This document shows positions 17,004 to 24,559 of a DNA stretch of 64,000 nucleotides, in pieces. Below the pieces are notes generated by a model. It worked only from the letters and a program-made list of their open reading frames with translations, had not been told where the DNA came from and searched no databases. The position numbers were made by a program, and so were the translations under genes. The stretch's first letter is position 1. The number at the start of each line of letters is the position of its first letter. Origin of the DNA: CAVZQN01 sp963837395 (lineage in GTDB: Bacteria > Acidobacteriota > HRBIN11 > JAKEFK01); contig CAWINI010000004.1 in assembly GCA_963837395.1 (NCBI GenBank), positions 1,364,001 to 1,428,000 on the forward strand, read 5' to 3'.

Positions 17004-17103
17004 GTTTCTCCCCCTTATGAAGGGGGAGATGTAAGAGGGGGTTGAGATTCTCTCAAAAGAACCAACCACCCCGTCGCCCCCCTCCTTCATAAGGAGGGGG
17101 AAC
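17004..17103 (+). repeat. Three-stem intergenic repeat, copy B
   Basis: The same unit as at 5168, 33275 and 44880: CTCCCCCTTATGAAGGGGGAG, an internal GGGGGTTGAG to CCAACCACCCC stem, and CCCCTCCTTCATAAGGAGGGGG. A weakly conserved tail (ATTATTTTCATGGCTGTAAC) follows. It fills the gap between rng and argS, reading along the plus strand while both genes are on the minus strand. Confidence 0.85.
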
Positions 17104-17161
17104 GTGTTGTCAGTAATTATTTTCATGGCTGTAACGGAGATACAGGGTTGATTTTGAATCT

Positions 17162-18679
17162 TCAATCGCTCATTAGATCGAATTGTTCGTGATGGAGATT
17201 ATTATCAGGCCTGACTGTAATTGATTTACGCAAAAAAATTTGCATCTCTTTAAACACTTCCGCTTCGCCATCCTTCAATGCCGCAGCAATATCAGGATTC
17301 ACACGCAAAATCACATCACTTCCTTCAAAAACCAATGCCTGCTTTTTCACTTCGTTCAAAATTTCATAGCAAATTGTTGAAACTGATTTGATCATTCCGC
17401 CGCCGCCACAATACGGACACGTCTGACACAATACTTTTTCCAGACTTTGTCGCGTTCGTTTGCGCGTTAAGATTACAAGCGTTGAGCTGCTGCCCGGCAT
17501 AATTCTGGACGGCGATCGATCTTTTTTTAATTCATTCTCCAATGCTTCCATCACTTTTTGTTGATTGTCAGGATTTTCCATGTCAATAAAATCGATCACG
17601 ATGATTCCACCCAGATCACGAAGCCTGATTTGCCGGGTGATTTCTTTCACTGATTCTAAATTCGTTTTGACAATCGTATCTTCCAGGCTTCTTTTCCCAA
17701 CAAATTTTCCGGTGTTTACATCAATGGCAACCAGAGCTTCGGTATGATTAATCACAATATATCCGCCAGATTTCAGCCACACTTTATCGTGTAATGCTTT
17801 TTCCAGTTCGCGCTGGACCTCAAACTTTTCGAAAATTGGATAATCATGTCCATAAAGCTTGATCTTTGGAACAATACCCGGATCGATTTTGTTTACAAAT
17901 TCAATGATCTGTTCGTATGCTTTTTCTGAATCGATATGGATCGCTGTAAGATCAGACCAGAGTGAATCACGGACAACCCGTTCCAGTAAATTCATTTCGC
18001 GATGAAGCAGTGAAGGCACAGATCCGTGTTCAAAGTTTTGTTTTAATTCTTCCCAGAGCTGATACAAATATTTAATTTCTTTTTCCAGATGTTCCTCATT
18101 CACACCTTCAGCTGCAGTGCGAACGATCATGCCACCGTTGCCGCGTCGCAACGATCGGCATAAAGCCCTGAGACGCATCCGTTCTTCACGCGATTGAATT
18201 TTGCGCGAAACCCCAATCTGACCGACCGTTGGCATTAACACCACATAACGACTGGGCAATGTGATATGCGTTGAAATCCTTGGACCTTTTGTTCCGATCG
18301 CTTCTTTTGTAACACGCACCAGAACATGACGTCCTGGCCTGAGCAAATCGCCAATTCCAAGCGTCGCCACCACATTTTTCATTTCTTCAAATTCAGGTTC
18401 GCTTTCCGATGCTTCATCAACACTCAACATCCGTTCATATTCCGCAAGATCTTCATATACATCCTGAACATACAGAAATGCATCACGATCCAAACCGATA
18501 TCTACAAACGCTGCTTCCATGCCAGGCAGAACTCTGGTGACTTTACCCTTGTAGATGTTGCCTACAATGCTGCGTCTGGTGGCACGCTCAATATGGATTT
18601 CGACCAGACGTTCATCTTCAAGAACGGCTACACGCGTCTCGTAATTCGTTGAATTAACGACGATCTCTCTTGTCGGCAT
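17162..18679 (-). CDS. rng: Ribonuclease G/E family endoribonuclease
   Basis: Single-strand-specific endoribonuclease for rRNA maturation and mRNA turnover. The 505-residue length matches RNase G and excludes the long scaffold tail of RNase E. An S1 RNA-binding domain occupies about 37-130 (GNIYKGKVTRVLPGMEAAFVDIG, DAFLYV). Catalytic acidic residues lie in VAIDVNTGKFVG and GGIIVIDFIDM. The zinc-link CPYC motif with Gly-rich tail (CQTCPYCGGGG) follows, as expected for dimer/tetramer contacts. In many bacteria rng belongs to the same neighbourhood as mreBCD-rodA and the radical SAM/DUF2344 gene; here it is about 6 kb from that cluster. Start at ATG 18679; no clear ribosome binding site. Confidence 0.95.
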   Translation of the reverse strand: MPTREIVVNSTNYETRVAVLEDERLVEIHIERATRRSIVGNIYKGKVTRVLPGMEAAFVDIGLDRDAFLYVQDVYEDLAEYERMLSVDEASESEPEFEEMKNVVATLGIGDLLRPGRHVLVRVTKEAIGTKGPRISTHITLPSRYVVLMPTVGQIGVSRKIQSREERMRLRALCRSLRRGNGGMIVRTAAEGVNEEHLEKEIKYLYQLWEELKQNFEHGSVPSLLHREMNLLERVVRDSLWSDLTAIHIDSEKAYEQIIEFVNKIDPGIVPKIKLYGHDYPIFEKFEVQRELEKALHDKVWLKSGGYIVINHTEALVAIDVNTGKFVGKRSLEDTIVKTNLESVKEITRQIRLRDLGGIIVIDFIDMENPDNQQKVMEALENELKKDRSPSRIMPGSSSTLVILTRKRTRQSLEKVLCQTCPYCGGGGMIKSVSTICYEILNEVKKQALVFEGSDVILRVNPDIAAALKDGEAEVFKEMQIFLRKSITVRPDNNLHHEQFDLMSD

Positions 18680-18741
18680 ACATATGTATTTTACCGCAAT
18701 CTTTGAGACTCTGCGGTTATTTGACTTTTTGACTGAAATAG

Positions 18742-18757
18742 GTAACCATTTGGTTAC
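18742..18757. promoter_or_regulatory. Palindromic operator upstream of ArsR-family gene
   Basis: A perfect inverted repeat GTAACCA-TT-TGGTTAC lies 14 bases before the regulator's ATG and just before its GGAGG. Such a site suits binding by the winged-helix dimer and autoregulation. That it is the regulator's own site is inference from position and symmetry. Confidence 0.7.
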
Positions 18758-18771
18758 ATATCGGAGGTTCG

Positions 18772-19092
18772 ATGCAAACTACAAATTATGATGTTTATCA
18801 CGCGATTGCAGATCCAACCCGCAGGGCGATTCTTGATTTTCTGCGCACTGGACCGCACCAAGTTAATAAGGTTGCAGCAGAATTTCCGATGAGCCGTCCT
18901 GCAATTTCAAAACATCTTCGTGTGCTGCGATCTTCCAAATTAGTGAAAGAAAAACGGCAAGGAAGATTCAGGATGTATCAATTGAATCCAATGCCGTTGC
19001 GAGATCTGGATCGCTGGCTTGAAGAATATCGAGTTACATGGCAACGCAATTTACGGAACTTAAAAAATTACGTTGAACGGTTCAACAAATAA
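18772..19092 (+). CDS. ArsR-family winged-helix repressor
   Basis: A 106-residue ArsR/SmtB-fold regulator. The N-terminus YDVYHAIADPTRRAILDFL is the family signature, and the recognition helix follows (MSRPAISKHLRVLRSSKLV, then KEKRQGRFRMYQLNP wing). There are no metal-binding cysteines, so metal sensing is unlikely; this is the SdpR-like subgroup often paired with an SRPBCC-domain gene. GGAGG at 18763-18767 supports ATG 18772. A perfect palindrome immediately upstream (18742-18757) is a likely autoregulatory operator. The SRPBCC gene follows 10 bp downstream and would be co-regulated. Confidence 0.93.
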   Translation: MQTTNYDVYHAIADPTRRAILDFLRTGPHQVNKVAAEFPMSRPAISKHLRVLRSSKLVKEKRQGRFRMYQLNPMPLRDLDRWLEEYRVTWQRNLRNLKNYVERFNK

Positions 19093-19102
19093 GGAGCAAG
19101 TT

Positions 19103-19552
19103 ATGGTTACAAATGTAGAGCAAGATCAAATTGTTCAGGAAATTTTTGTTGATGCGTCTCCGGAAAGAGTTTTCAAAGCAATTACAACACCAGAAGAACT
19201 TCTTGCATGGTGGGGCGATGAAAACGCTTATCAATGCGAGAAATGGAATGTAGATTTACGTGTTGGAGGTCGATGGCACAGTGAAGGAAAGGGATCGCAA
19301 GGCGACGCATTCACTGTTGATGGAACTTATCTAGAAATTGATCCGCCGAATGTTCTTGTGTATACATGGGAACCAAGCTGGATGAAAATTCCGCCGACAA
19401 CAGTGCGGTGGGAACTCAACTCGCAAGGTAAAGGCACCTTGGTTCGAATCAGGCACAGCGGTTTTGCCGGAAATATTGATGCGAAAAAGAATCATGAAGG
19501 CGGATGGCCACACGTTCTTGCATGGCTGAACAGATACGTAAGCAAACAATAG
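19103..19552 (+). CDS. SRPBCC (AHSA1-type) domain protein
   Basis: The 149-residue protein has the SRPBCC/START-like helix-grip fold, a hydrophobic-ligand pocket. Diagnostic features are EIFVDASPERVFKAITTPEELLAWWG at the N-terminus and GGRWHSEG, GTYLEIDPPNVLVYTWEP, and the C-terminal helix EGGWPHVLAWLNRYV. The ATG at 19103 has AAGGAGCAAG just upstream; in-frame codons before it belong to the end of the ArsR gene. Such genes are usually the direct target of the adjacent ArsR regulator. The ligand and function are unknown; family members include hydrolases' auxiliary and polyketide cyclase-like proteins. Confidence 0.92.
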   Translation: MVTNVEQDQIVQEIFVDASPERVFKAITTPEELLAWWGDENAYQCEKWNVDLRVGGRWHSEGKGSQGDAFTVDGTYLEIDPPNVLVYTWEPSWMKIPPTTVRWELNSQGKGTLVRIRHSGFAGNIDAKKNHEGGWPHVLAWLNRYVSKQ

Positions 19553-19672
19553 ATCTTCACCCCCGCGATCCTGGTGCCGGCAAAATCTTCAATAAAACTA
19601 ATCTTGCTGTTACTCTGCGGTTAATAAATCCCTTGAATTATGATTTGATGAGACAGATTCCGCGGTTTTATC

Positions 19673-20585
19673 ATGAGAGCAGTTGTCTGCACCAGATACG
19701 GACCACCGGAGTGCCCTTCAAGTCAAAGACGTTGCTAAGCCCACACCTAAAAGCAATGAAGTACTGGTAAAGATTAATACAACAGCAGTAACTCCGAGCG
19801 ATTGCTTCATTCGTGCCTTCAAAGTTTCAACCAAATTTTGGATTCCGGCAAGAGTGTTATTAGGCATTACAAAACCCAGGAAAATATTAGGGGCAGTTTT
19901 GGCTGGCGAAGTAGAATCTGCTGGCAACAATGCAAAACGATTCACCAAAGGTGACCAGGTTTATGCATTCACCAAAATGCGGATGAGTACTTATGCCGAA
20001 TACACATCCGTTCCCGAAAATGGTGTGATCACGCTGAAACCCGCCAATCTAACTTTCGAAGAAGCAGCAGCAATTCCGTATGGTGGATTGTTAGCTTTGC
20101 ATTTTTTGAAAAAAGGTAATATCGAGAACGCAAAAAAAGTTGTTATTTATGGAGCTTCCGGAGCAATCGGTACCTGCGCATTACAACTTGCCAAATATTT
20201 TGGTGCAGAAGTAACCGCGATATGCAGCACTGCGAATTTAGAAATGGTGAAATCTCTGGGAGCCGATGAGGTAATCGATTACACCAAAGAAGATTTCACA
20301 AATAGCGGCAAGGATTATGATTTGGTTTTGAATGCTGTTGGAAAACGAAAATCGCAATTGGATTGTTCGAAAGTGCTCACTACAAACGGCAGACATGTAA
20401 CTGTGGATGATGGACTACCGAAATTACGTGCTGAAGATTTAGTTTTTTTCAAAGAACTGGCAGAAGCTGGAAAATTGAAAGCTGTCATTGACAGGGTTTA
20501 TCCATTGGAGCAGATTGTTGAAGCTCATCATTATGTTGAGAAAGGACATAAGAAAGGCAACGTCATCATAACCGTGACACAGTGA
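19673..20585 (+). CDS. MDR-family NAD(P)-dependent alcohol dehydrogenase/quinone oxidoreductase, frame-broken near start
   Basis: Zinc-independent MDR oxidoreductase (quinone oxidoreductase-like). The Rossmann motif is VVIYGASGAIGTCALQLAK near 160, with NEVLVKINTTAVTPSDC at the start of the catalytic domain and GKLKAVIDRVYPLEQIVEAHHYVEKG at the end. ATG 19673 gives MRAVVCTRYGPPE, the standard MDR N-terminus, but that frame stops at 19739-19741. The rest is read in the next frame from around 19716 (LQVKDVAKPTPKSNEVL). Removing one C of the CCC at 19714-19716 restores GPPECLQVKDVAK. A TTG at 19683 in the downstream frame could make a shortened product. The substrate is not predictable. No ribosome binding site is obvious at 19673. 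Confidence 0.85.
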
Positions 20586-20620
20586 CAAAACTTAATCCAC
20601 ACTGAAACGTTAAATGTATT

Positions 20621-21136
20621 ATGAAATTCATTACTGCTTTGTTGATTCTACTAACACTTCCGCTATTCGCAGCTAATGGAATGTGGCAAGGATTTCCGGA
20701 GGGTTGGGTATATGCTCCAGTACAAGGATATGATTCTTGGCCCGGTATTTATCATGATGAGAAAAGTGGGGCGTGTATCTTATTTGATGTCGCGTGGCCG
20801 TTCGTAGTCAAACCAGTTGATAAAGGGATGGATGGAATTCAACTCTCAGTAAAGTACAAACTTCACATTTCTGAAAATAGAAATTGCGCTGATGGGATTA
20901 TTTTCAATGTTTCATTCTTTCCTGAAGTAGCAGAGGTAAAGGAGCAAATTTGGAATGTTTCAGCCTCTGCTTGTGATGAAACTCAAAAACTTCGGGTTAA
21001 AGGTTTCTTGTTTGGAAAAACATCAGGTCCCGTCACTTCTATTCCCAAGAAAATTGATTTTCGGAGTCTAAAGCGTTCCGAAATCCTTGCCGTCCCTATA
21101 GGAATCACTTATACCACGAAGTCGTGGCTCAGATAG
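20621..21136 (+). CDS. Secreted hypothetical protein, N-terminal part of a frame-broken gene
   Basis: I do not recognise the family. A signal peptide (MKFITALLILLTLPLFAANG) leads a secreted domain rich in Trp and Tyr (WQGFPEGWVYAPVQGYDSW, YHDEKSGACILFDVAWPF) with a few cysteines. The frame ends at 21134-21136 with a tail TYTTKSWLR that does not continue the pattern. The -1 frame from 21104 continues plausibly (NHLYHEVVAQIGEPSDAECG) to TAA 21274-21276. Adding one A to GGAATC at 21101-21106 joins the two into a 218-residue protein. I infer a homopolymer error or a deletion rather than a naturally short protein. Confidence 0.65.
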   Translation: MKFITALLILLTLPLFAANGMWQGFPEGWVYAPVQGYDSWPGIYHDEKSGACILFDVAWPFVVKPVDKGMDGIQLSVKYKLHISENRNCADGIIFNVSFFPEVAEVKEQIWNVSASACDETQKLRVKGFLFGKTSGPVTSIPKKIDFRSLKRSEILAVPIGITYTTKSWLR

Positions 21137-21276
21137 GTGAACCATCAGATGCAGAATGCGGCCCTAATCTTGGATTTAGTGCTGTTTACTATGAAATGGA
21201 TAGCAAAAATTGGCTAGAACACCGGTTCGTTTTTGATAAGCAACACCGTCTTCTATCAAGAAGGCAAATGAAGTAA
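21095..21276 (+). pseudogene. C-terminal continuation of the secreted protein, out of frame
   Basis: About 57 codons without their own start. Reading NHLYHEVVAQIGEPSDAECG and later DSKNWLEHRFVFDKQHRLL to a TAA, it has coding composition and follows directly from the gene beginning at 20621. It looks like the missing C-terminus, separated by a single-base deletion. The rest of the gap to 21401 shows nothing recognisable. Confidence 0.55.
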
Positions 21277-21400
21277 TTGTTGTTAGGAACCCTTTAGCCT
21301 TAAATTTCATGTTCGTAATCTCACGCAACGCCTTAATTGCGGAATTCGATTGTCCTAGTTAGTTGTTGCTGCCGAACATAATCGCCTATGATACTTTCTT

Positions 21401-21916
21401 ATGCGAAATACTGAATTGTGCATCGTTCTCGCGGCCATGATTTTTTTTCTAATTATCTCTTCGTGTAAAACACAGACCGAAAAAATTACTCATTTCGATC
21501 TAATGACAATGGAACGGACTGTTTGTTATGGATCATGCCCAATCTATAAATTATCTATCCGGTCGAATGGGAGTGTTGAATACGACGGAATCGACCATGT
21601 CAAGATCAAAGGTCAGGCAAAAAGTCAGATTAGCCCTCAACAAGTTGCTCAGCTTGTCGAAGCAGCTAACGCAGTCAACTTTTTCGGTCTAAGGGATAAA
21701 TATCAACGCACTGAAGATGGGTGCAAAGGAGTTGCTACCGATAATCCTTCAGTCATCATAAGCATTAAAATCGGAGAGCGCGAAAAAACTGTAGATCATT
21801 ATCATGGTTGTTTGGCTGAAGTTGATCCATATCGTATTTATCCAGCTAACCTTGTTGAGTTCGAAGACAAAATCGACGATATCGTAGGCACATCCAGATG
21901 GACCGGTAATAATTAG
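21401..21916 (+). CDS. Putative lipoprotein with DUF6438-like domain
   Basis: The N-terminal hydrophobic stretch ends in a lipobox-like IISSC (residues 18-22), so the mature protein is probably lipid-anchored. The core contains the pattern TVCYGSCPIYKLSIRSNG, then VEYDGIDHVKIKG, which resembles the DUF6438 family (conserved GxCPxY and Gly-turn). The function of that family is not known to me. Two further cysteines (GCKG, HGCLAEVD) could form disulphides outside the cytoplasm. The gene ends 7 bp before an acetyltransferase gene, suggesting a shared transcript. Confidence 0.75.
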   Translation: MRNTELCIVLAAMIFFLIISSCKTQTEKITHFDLMTMERTVCYGSCPIYKLSIRSNGSVEYDGIDHVKIKGQAKSQISPQQVAQLVEAANAVNFFGLRDKYQRTEDGCKGVATDNPSVIISIKIGEREKTVDHYHGCLAEVDPYRIYPANLVEFEDKIDDIVGTSRWTGNN

Positions 21917-21923
21917 AACGAAT

Positions 21924-22379
21924 ATGAATGATGTTCGGTTGATACAAATCGATGTTGATGGAACACCGCACGAAGATGCGGGCATTCTTTCGAAACAAGC
22001 GGCAGACGTTTGTGCACAAACCGTAGCTCTGTATCGTTCCAGAGGTTTCAATCCGCCCTGGGTTGGCTATCTGGCTATGCATGAACTTCAACTGGTTGGC
22101 ACATGTGCATTCACCTGTGCGCCTACAGATGGCCGCGTAGAGATTGCCTATTTCACATTTCCTGAATTTGAGGGGCACGGCATCGCAACATCCATGGCAA
22201 AAAAACTCATAGAGATTGCCCACGCAACAAACGATCTTCTTGTTGTGTTCGCTCAAACATTACCAGTAGTTAACGCATCAAATAGTATTCTGAAAAAACT
22301 TGGATTTGAATTTGTGGGTGAAAGAACTCATCCGGAAGAAGGAATTGTTTGGGAGTGGCAATTGCATGACATTCATTGA
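21924..22379 (+). CDS. GNAT-family N-acetyltransferase
   Basis: A 151-residue GNAT acetyltransferase of the RimJ-like sort. The acetyl-CoA binding region is FEGHGIATSMAKKLIEIA, equivalent to the Q/RxxGxG/A motif A, and preceded by strand EIAYFTFPE. The C-terminal strand pattern NSILKKLGFEFVGERTHPEEG is typical of RimJ/RimL and small-molecule acetyltransferases. Substrate unknown. The ATG start is 7 bases after the lipoprotein stop. Its 3' end overlaps the next small gene by 14 bp. Confidence 0.88.
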   Translation: MNDVRLIQIDVDGTPHEDAGILSKQAADVCAQTVALYRSRGFNPPWVGYLAMHELQLVGTCAFTCAPTDGRVEIAYFTFPEFEGHGIATSMAKKLIEIAHATNDLLVVFAQTLPVVNASNSILKKLGFEFVGERTHPEEGIVWEWQLHDIH

Positions 22380-22632
22380 TTGGTCCGATTCCGAAGAAAT
22401 GATCGGGTTGCTCATTGAGTATGTTGCTGATAAAAGGAATGAATCCCACGAAGATCCGAAGCGTCAGAAGTTTTTGTCTGATTTGTTAGCGGATCTAACG
22501 AAACAGCAAATTAATTTTGATCGACTTCAGAAAATCTATGAATCGATCGATCCGGAATTTAGGAACGATGAAGTCGTAATTCATGTTCACGATTGCATCG
22601 AAGAGTTAGAACGACTTCCACCACGCCTTTAA
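22366..22632 (+). CDS. Small acidic hypothetical protein
   Basis: An 88-codon frame beginning at ATG 22366 inside the acetyltransferase gene's end, with a predicted mostly helical, acidic product (MTFIDWSDSEEMIGLLIEYV, then helices with HEDPKRQKFLSDLLADLTKQ and DDEVVIHVHDCIEELERL-type residues). No family is recognised. Its position and codon use suggest it is a genuine coupled gene. Its last 74 bases overlap the convergent serine hydrolase's 3' end, so one or other annotation may be slightly long. Confidence 0.6.
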   Translation: MTFIDWSDSEEMIGLLIEYVADKRNESHEDPKRQKFLSDLLADLTKQQINFDRLQKIYESIDPEFRNDEVVIHVHDCIEELERLPPRL

Positions 22633-24037
22633 TCAACACTATAGACGCGACCGCAATTAGCCAATAACCGAGATCCGGCTCATACATCATTACAAACACT
22701 TTCCATTCAGGAACGCGGACCGCAGCATACAGAACAAGTATTGGCCAGACAAAATGCAAGACCGCAATTTTTCCAATGTTCGATCCGTGGCGGTTTTTGT
22801 ATCGAAATGGAATCCGTATCAGCGATATGAAAAGCAAAATCGTTAGTACGAACAAAATCAGATCGAAGATGATGTATAGCCGCTTGTTGCCCTGGCCTTG
22901 ATCAGGCAAACGCTGATTCGAAACCAGATTCAATACACTATGAGCCATTGCGCGGACAGTTGAACCATCAATTGCCGATGTACCATGAGGTGAAGAAAAT
23001 GTATCCAATGCGCTGTCAATATTTGCTGCAACAAAAACTCCCACCCGCTTTTCAGGATCGAAAAAGACAGAAGCCTGAAAGTTGGGAACTCCGCCATCAT
23101 GATTAATCAGGATACGTCCATTTGCTTTGATAGATTCCCATCCACAACCATAAGGATTACGAATTGCTTCGGTATGCATCATCGAAATTCCTTGCGGCGA
23201 CAGCACAGAAATATTTTTGTAACGTCCGCCATTCATTTGCGCAATGATGTAATGCCCCATGTCTTCTGCGCTGGAGATGATGTAACCGGAAGGAAGCACA
23301 GCGCGGACAAAAGGAAGTGTTACTGCGACCGGAAAACCAAACCACCAGCGATGCCCCATAGCCATACCGTGTTGTATTGCTTCATCTTGTGAAACGAAAC
23401 TATTGTGCATCTCCAGTGGAATGAAAATATGTTGCGTTACAAATTCTTCATAAGATTGTCCCGATATTTCCTGCACAATGAATCCCAATGTGTTGTAATT
23501 CCCGTTGGAATAAGTGAATGCCTTGCCTGGTTCGGCGATCAATTTCAATTTCGCAAGGTATCGAACTGTATGTTCTAGAGCCTTGTTATCATTTTCTGAT
23601 AATGTCAGGAGCTCCTGTGGTTGCGGAATGCCGCTGGTTTGTTTGAGTAGTTGACGTACTGTAATTTTCGCTGACATTTTTGGATCACCGATACGGAACC
23701 ATGAAATGTAATTCTGAACAGGTGCATCGAGTTTGATTTTGCCAGCCTCAACCAGCTGCATTACAGCAAGCGCAGTGATTGGCTTGGACACAGAGCCAAT
23801 CATGAAAGGAGTTTGCGGCGTCACTAGATCGTTTGATGGATTAGCATGGCCGTAACCTTTCGCGTAAATAATTTGATCGCCTTTTACTACAGCGAGCGCT
23901 AAGCCGGGAATTCGTGCTGACCGCATCCGCGCGGTAACGTAACCATCGATGGCATTAAAATTGATCTCAGCCATTGCCTTGCTCTGTGTCGAGCAAATCA
24001 ACAGGATGGCTAACAACAAAAATGTATGGAACTTCAT
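22559..24037 (-). CDS. Class C beta-lactamase-like serine hydrolase with membrane C-terminus
   Basis: A 492-residue protein of the penicillin-binding / beta-lactamase class C fold. A signal peptide (MKFHTFLLLAILLICSTQS) is followed by the catalytic SxxK (GSVSKPI, Ser82, Lys85) and the YxN triad residue (TYSNGNYNTLG, near 178). A later HDG (INHDGGVPN) occupies the third motif position. These match esterases and D-Ala peptidases of the class. The C-terminal 120 residues add four or so hydrophobic segments (IIFDLILFVLTILLFISLI, AVLHFVWPILVLYAAV), so the enzyme is likely tethered in the membrane. Substrate unknown. Its 3' end overlaps the small plus-strand gene. Confidence 0.9.
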   Translation of the reverse strand: MKFHTFLLLAILLICSTQSKAMAEINFNAIDGYVTARMRSARIPGLALAVVKGDQIIYAKGYGHANPSNDLVTPQTPFMIGSVSKPITALAVMQLVEAGKIKLDAPVQNYISWFRIGDPKMSAKITVRQLLKQTSGIPQPQELLTLSENDNKALEHTVRYLAKLKLIAEPGKAFTYSNGNYNTLGFIVQEISGQSYEEFVTQHIFIPLEMHNSFVSQDEAIQHGMAMGHRWWFGFPVAVTLPFVRAVLPSGYIISSAEDMGHYIIAQMNGGRYKNISVLSPQGISMMHTEAIRNPYGCGWESIKANGRILINHDGGVPNFQASVFFDPEKRVGVFVAANIDSALDTFSSPHGTSAIDGSTVRAMAHSVLNLVSNQRLPDQGQGNKRLYIIFDLILFVLTILLFISLIRIPFRYKNRHGSNIGKIAVLHFVWPILVLYAAVRVPEWKVFVMMYEPDLGYWLIAVASIVLIKGVVEVVLTLRCNREHELRLHRS

Positions 24038-24076
24038 TTGTATGTATTAATAGGTGTATATTAATTTCATTCAACA

Positions 24077-24559
24077 ATGAGCAAAACAGACACCAAAGAT
24101 CTGCTCAAGTTCCTAAAACCTTTTGACAAAGATATTCAAGAAAGAGCCTTGTGGCTGCGAGAATTTGTCTGGGATTTATATCCCACCGCGAATGAATTAA
24201 TTTATGACAACTACAATGCTCTTGCGTTTGGATGGTCACCGACCGATAGAGTGGGACATGTTTTCTGTTCTGTTGCCGTTGGCAGAAGCAGCAACAATGT
24301 TCACTTTGGATTTTATTGGGGCTCGGAACTCGATGACCCAAAGAAAATGTTGATAGGCGGTGGCAATCAATACAGATACATTTTGGTCAAAAGCAAAGAC
24401 ACATTTCCAAAGGCTTACATCAAAAAGTTAGTGAAGCAGGCTTATGCCAATTCAATGGCAAAAGTGAAAGACAAAAAGCAATTAATGCAAGGCGCGACCA
24501 TTACAAAAACGATTTCAGCTAAAAAGCGTCCCCCTGCGAAAAAGAAAAAATCAAAGTAG
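24077..24559 (+). CDS. DUF1801-like domain protein with basic tail
   Basis: 160 residues with a DUF1801/YdhG-like pattern: KPFDKDIQERALWLREFV near the start, ELIYDNYNALAFGW, then a segment like FYWGSELDDPKKMLIGGGNQYRY. The last 25 residues are lysine-rich (AKKRPPAKKKKSK), which may bind nucleic acid or simply be a disordered tail. Family function is not established, and assignment is by pattern. It begins 39 bp after the divergent serine hydrolase start, so the two likely share a control region. The 3' end overlaps the convergent radical SAM gene by 9 bp. Confidence 0.75.
   Translation: MSKTDTKDLLKFLKPFDKDIQERALWLREFVWDLYPTANELIYDNYNALAFGWSPTDRVGHVFCSVAVGRSSNNVHFGFYWGSELDDPKKMLIGGGNQYRYILVKSKDTFPKAYIKKLVKQAYANSMAKVKDKKQLMQGATITKTISAKKRPPAKKKKSK

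Noticed and set aside
22366..24037. Antisense regulation through the 74-bp convergent overlap
   Set aside because: Could be due to a slightly long 3' call on one of the genes; no direct sign of regulation.
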